From the NCBI GenBank assembly GCA_905250115.1, contig CAJNOI010000081.1, positions 248,001-312,000 of the forward strand: a stretch of DNA of 64,000 nucleotides, in the 5' to 3' direction. The notes under the pieces were generated by a model. It saw nothing but the letters and a program-made list of their open reading frames with translations. It made no database searches and was not told the origin of the DNA. Made by a program: the position numbers and the translations under genes. Positions 61,121-64,000 of the stretch are shown here, piece after piece. Each line of letters starts with the position of its first letter. Position 1 is the first letter of the stretch. Source of the DNA: Adineta steineri. Lineage: Eukaryota; Rotifera; Eurotatoria; Adinetida; Adinetidae.

Positions 61121-63039
61121 ATGGAACAACAACCATATGACACGAATGAATTTCCTGAAGACTTTAACTTATTTCTAATGGAAGATGATTCAAATATCTT
61201 CACACGTGATCTTCATCTAAGCGAACGTAAGTCGAAATATGATTGGGTTTTTTTCATACTGATCGTTTTTTTCTCATTTTTTGAAATAGATTCTCCAGGA
61301 CAAAATAATTTCAATATCAACTTAGCTGATATTCCTCTAAACGATCGTAAGTTGAAATATGATTGATTTTTTCACACTTATCAATTTTTTTCAGTTTTCG
61401 AATTAGATCCTCCAGGAGAACAAGATTTCAATATCAACTCGCCTAAGATGTCTCTAAATGATCGTAAGTTGAAATATTGCTGGTCTTTTTATACTCATCA
61501 ATTTTTTTCAGTTCTTAAAATAGATCTTCTAGAACAACATGGTTTCAATACCAACTCAGTTGATATTCCTCTAAGCAACCGTAAGTCGAAATATGATTGG
61601 ATTTTCTCATGCTTATCAATTTGTTTTTCAGTTGTTGAAATAGATCCGCAAGATCAACATGATTTTTCATTATTTCTTCAATCGAATTCTAATAATAATG
61701 AAGATGCTGAATCATTGCTTGGGGATTTGATAACCGAATTAAATCATGTACTACCAGGTCAGTTTTTTTTCAGTCTTTTAAATATGATGTAGATAATATG
61801 TCTATTGTAGATATGCCACAGAATGCTATGGCTATCGTTGATAATGAACAATTATTGCAAAACCCCAGTGAAGGTCAAAACTTCATTGAAGATCAAAATT
61901 TCACAATTGTGGACAATTGGGTTCCGAAACAAGCAAGTGGAAATCAAGATGGAATTATGCACCTGATGTATCCCATGCTATTTGGTTCAATTGACGGTAC
62001 CATGTTTGTTTCTCAACAACCAACGGCTAATAAACGTTCACGTTATGAATGTGATGGACGGCGTTTTTTACCTGATTCACGATCCCATCCCATGACTGTT
62101 CAAGTTTGTTTCTTTTCTTAATATAAAATATCCTCTTATATTAATTTATTTTAGTTACCTAATCTACAATCAATTGCATTGGCAAGTAATCAAATAATTG
62201 GTATCGTTGTAACGATGATAACTAGTACAAATAATCCAATGAACCAACAATTTGTACATGAAAATGATATTATTTATCATGAAGCAGATGCTATAAAAAT
62301 TGGACATGGATGTGTTTTCATCCCATTGAAAACATTTGCGTCGGAAAAAAAGTATGTACAAATAAAATAAAATGCTATTTATATGATATTTTTTAATTCT
62401 TTAGATTTCCGCGTATGTCGATTCATTATAAAAAATATGAAGAATATAAATTTGATCTAACACCATTCGACAAAAATACAATGTTTGGAACAATATCAAA
62501 ATGTTTGTACCTTTAGTTAATTATTCTTAAATAATCTATTTTTTTTTATGAAATTTAGTTATGCTTGAAAATGAATCAGACACTAGCAAAGTACCAAAAG
62601 CGAAATTTTTTAAACAGCAATATGATTTGTCATCATACCAATTTATATTTCACTTGGCGTTAAAGGAAGATAATGTAGTATATATTTCTAATATTACATG
62701 TGATTCGGATGTGATTCATGAACGTAAGTTTTCTTGATAAAAATACGAAATTTTTTATAAAGAATTTATTTGATTTTTAGAAATCGCACCAGCACACATA
62801 TCTGAACAACCATTAGCTTCTGCTTCAAAGAAAAATGTTGTAAAACGTGTGGGTAGTCCCAATAAGCCAAGTTCAAGCAAATCAAAAAAATTAAAATCTT
62901 CACCAGCATTACTTGGACTACCGGTAAGTTTACTTTTATTAGATTAAAGACTTAATAAATAAACAAATATTTGTGCTTCTTTCAGATCACTCGCGTATCA
63001 ACAAATGATACTGAATTTAATGTGGATCACCCACATTAA
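61121..63039 (+). CDS. Rel-12: half-Rel protein with tandemly duplicated small exons
   Basis: Eleven exons (61121-61226, 61290-61346, 61407-61463, 61524-61580, 61644-61757, 61811-62103, 62155-62351, 62405-62502, 62559-62723, 62781-62923, 62986-63039) give about 446 residues. The leader has an acidic/aromatic motif (EDFNLFLMEDDSN). Exons 2-4 are tandem copies of a 57-base exon with their introns (SPGQNNFNINLADIPLND, PPGEQDFNINSP..., LLEQHGFNTNSVDIPLSN); exon 5 starts like a fourth copy. The recognition loop RSRYECDGRR is the closest in this window to the NF-kB consensus R-x-R-Y-x-C-E-G. LPNLQSIALASN, GHGCVFIPLKTF, FPRMSIHYKKYEEY and KQQYDLSSYQFIFHLAL complete RHD-N. The C-terminus is Lys/Ser-rich (KKNVVKRVGSPNKPSSSKSK), a likely nuclear signal. 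No IPT or ankyrin domain. Confidence 0.83.
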
Positions 63040-63848
63040 TTACTGCCGAAGGGGCTCCTCCGCCGCAGATCAACCATATTTTCACTGGTTGGTCTCAACA
63101 TTATTGACTCAAAAAACATTTCTTTTTTTTTCATTTGATGAACCGATCTACTCACTAAAATAACCCAGTTATTTGTCATTTTTTTTTTCAATTTATTTTA
63201 TTCCTGAATTCTATTCATTATAAAATATATAATCTAATTATAATATTTTATTTCATTTATAAGATGTTATTTTTTCGATAGTCTCATATTTGGTATTTGA
63301 ATGACACTCAACTTTCTCTTTAACTTTCACCTAATACCTTTTTTTTGTTATTGTTACGTCACGTAACATGCTAAAACAACACATGGCATAGGCAAGCATA
63401 TTAAAATAAAGGTAAAAGAATGACGAACAGCAAAAAATATGTCATTGAATAAAGTTGGAAAAAACCAAGTTAAAAGCTGTACATTGACTCACGTTATTTG
63501 CAAGCCAAAATAAAAACAAATGATAATATCAATATATACGATGTTATTTACATAGTTATCGAAAGGTATTACTCATCGGAAGTTTCGAAAGATTTATTTT
63601 CATCTGAATAGAGACATGATTAATTTGTGATCAATATTTTTTTGTAATATAGAAATTACTCATCTTTTACACGTCATTATTGTGAAGAAAAACAAGCCCA
63701 AACCGTTTTATACGATATTAGCCGTTTTGTTGTTTTCAAATTGTCAATGTTGAACAGGTTCATATTTCAATAACTGTTCGATAATACAAAACAGTAACGT
63801 AAATAAAGAACCTGAAATATTAATTGTAATATAATCAATGTTTTAGAT
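63040..63848. other. Intergenic region between Rel-12 and Rel-13
   Basis: About 800 AT-rich bases. A short GC-richer block follows the Rel-12 stop (GAAGGGGCTCCTCCGCCGCAG near 63049). No gene is supported. An acceptor-like TTTTAG directly before the Rel-13 ATG hints at a 5' UTR intron. Confidence 0.45.
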
Positions 63849-63986
63849 ATGGCTATCAATTCACATTCAAGAGAAAATCTTGATTTTCTTTTACTTGATA
63901 GTATGTGCAGGATATATGATTTTATAATTATTATTTTATGATTTCTTTAGATGTTAATCCATCTAATACATTAACTGAAGAAATTA
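63849..63986 (+). CDS. Rel-13: 5' end of a further Rel-type gene, cut by the window edge
   Basis: Two exons are visible (63849-63900 and 63951-63986), reading MAINSHSRENLDFLLLD then NVNPSNTLTEEI, with a GTAATT donor after ATTA. The ENLDFLLLD motif resembles the acidic/aromatic leaders of Rel-12 (EDFNLFLMED) and Rel-5 (EDFDVNIWEN), and the exon size and phase fit. No Rel domain lies inside the window, so assignment rests on the leader and position only. Confidence 0.45.
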
Positions 63987-64000
63987 GTAATTAAAATATT

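Noticed and set aside
61227..61757. CRISPR-like or satellite repeat
   Set aside because: The repeated units are exon plus intron with splice sites and an open frame across the exons; they are tandem exon duplications in a eukaryotic gene.

Overview
The window is animal nuclear DNA. It is strongly AT-rich, genes are split by many very short GT-AG introns (mostly 50-60 nt), and the proteins are metazoan. The compact introns, tandem gene amplification and small non-autonomous transposons suggest a bdelloid-rotifer-like genome. That assignment is inference; no species marker was found. Exon models were built by hand, and every complete model closes in frame.

Layout. Positions 0.5-2.1 kb (minus) hold a DEG/ENaC sodium channel. 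A decayed polycystin-1-like fragment lies at 2.3-2.8 kb. A DENND11/LCHN homologue (3.8-5.7 kb) and a 22-exon FHOD-family formin (6.6-14.1 kb) follow on the plus strand. Two tandem D-lactate dehydrogenase genes (14.8-19.7 kb) share an apparently homogenised middle. A 1.04-kb TTAA-flanked transposon remnant (20.4-21.4 kb) separates these conserved genes from the rest.

From 21.5 kb to the end the window is one plus-strand array of Rel/NF-kB-type genes, here called Rel-1 to Rel-13 in order. Rel-1, -2 and -3 have the full NF-kB p100/p105 layout: N-terminal Rel DNA-binding domain (RHD-N), Ig-like dimerisation domain (IPT/RHD-C) and ankyrin repeats. Rel-4 has both Rel halves but no ankyrins. Rel-5 to Rel-12 keep only RHD-N ('half-Rel'). 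Rel-6 to Rel-11 form a tandem array with a 3.5-4.5 kb period, each with an acidic N-terminal segment and a short acidic/basic tail made by a separate last exon. Rel-12 carries tandemly duplicated small exons, and Rel-13 starts at the right edge.

The array is actively changing. It shows a chimeric gene with a second, vestigial recognition-loop exon (Rel-1), a truncated ankyrin domain (Rel-3), a copy-specific long intron (Rel-6), lost or shifted splice sites (Rel-1, -6, -8, -10), foldback-element insertions (upstream of Rel-8, inside Rel-10) and a deleted Rel-4/Rel-5 relic between Rel-10 and Rel-11. Full-length factors with inhibitory ankyrins next to many DNA-binding-only relatives suggest a locally expanded transcription-factor family in which short forms could compete with or modulate long ones. 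That role is inference; the sequence shows only domain content and copy history.
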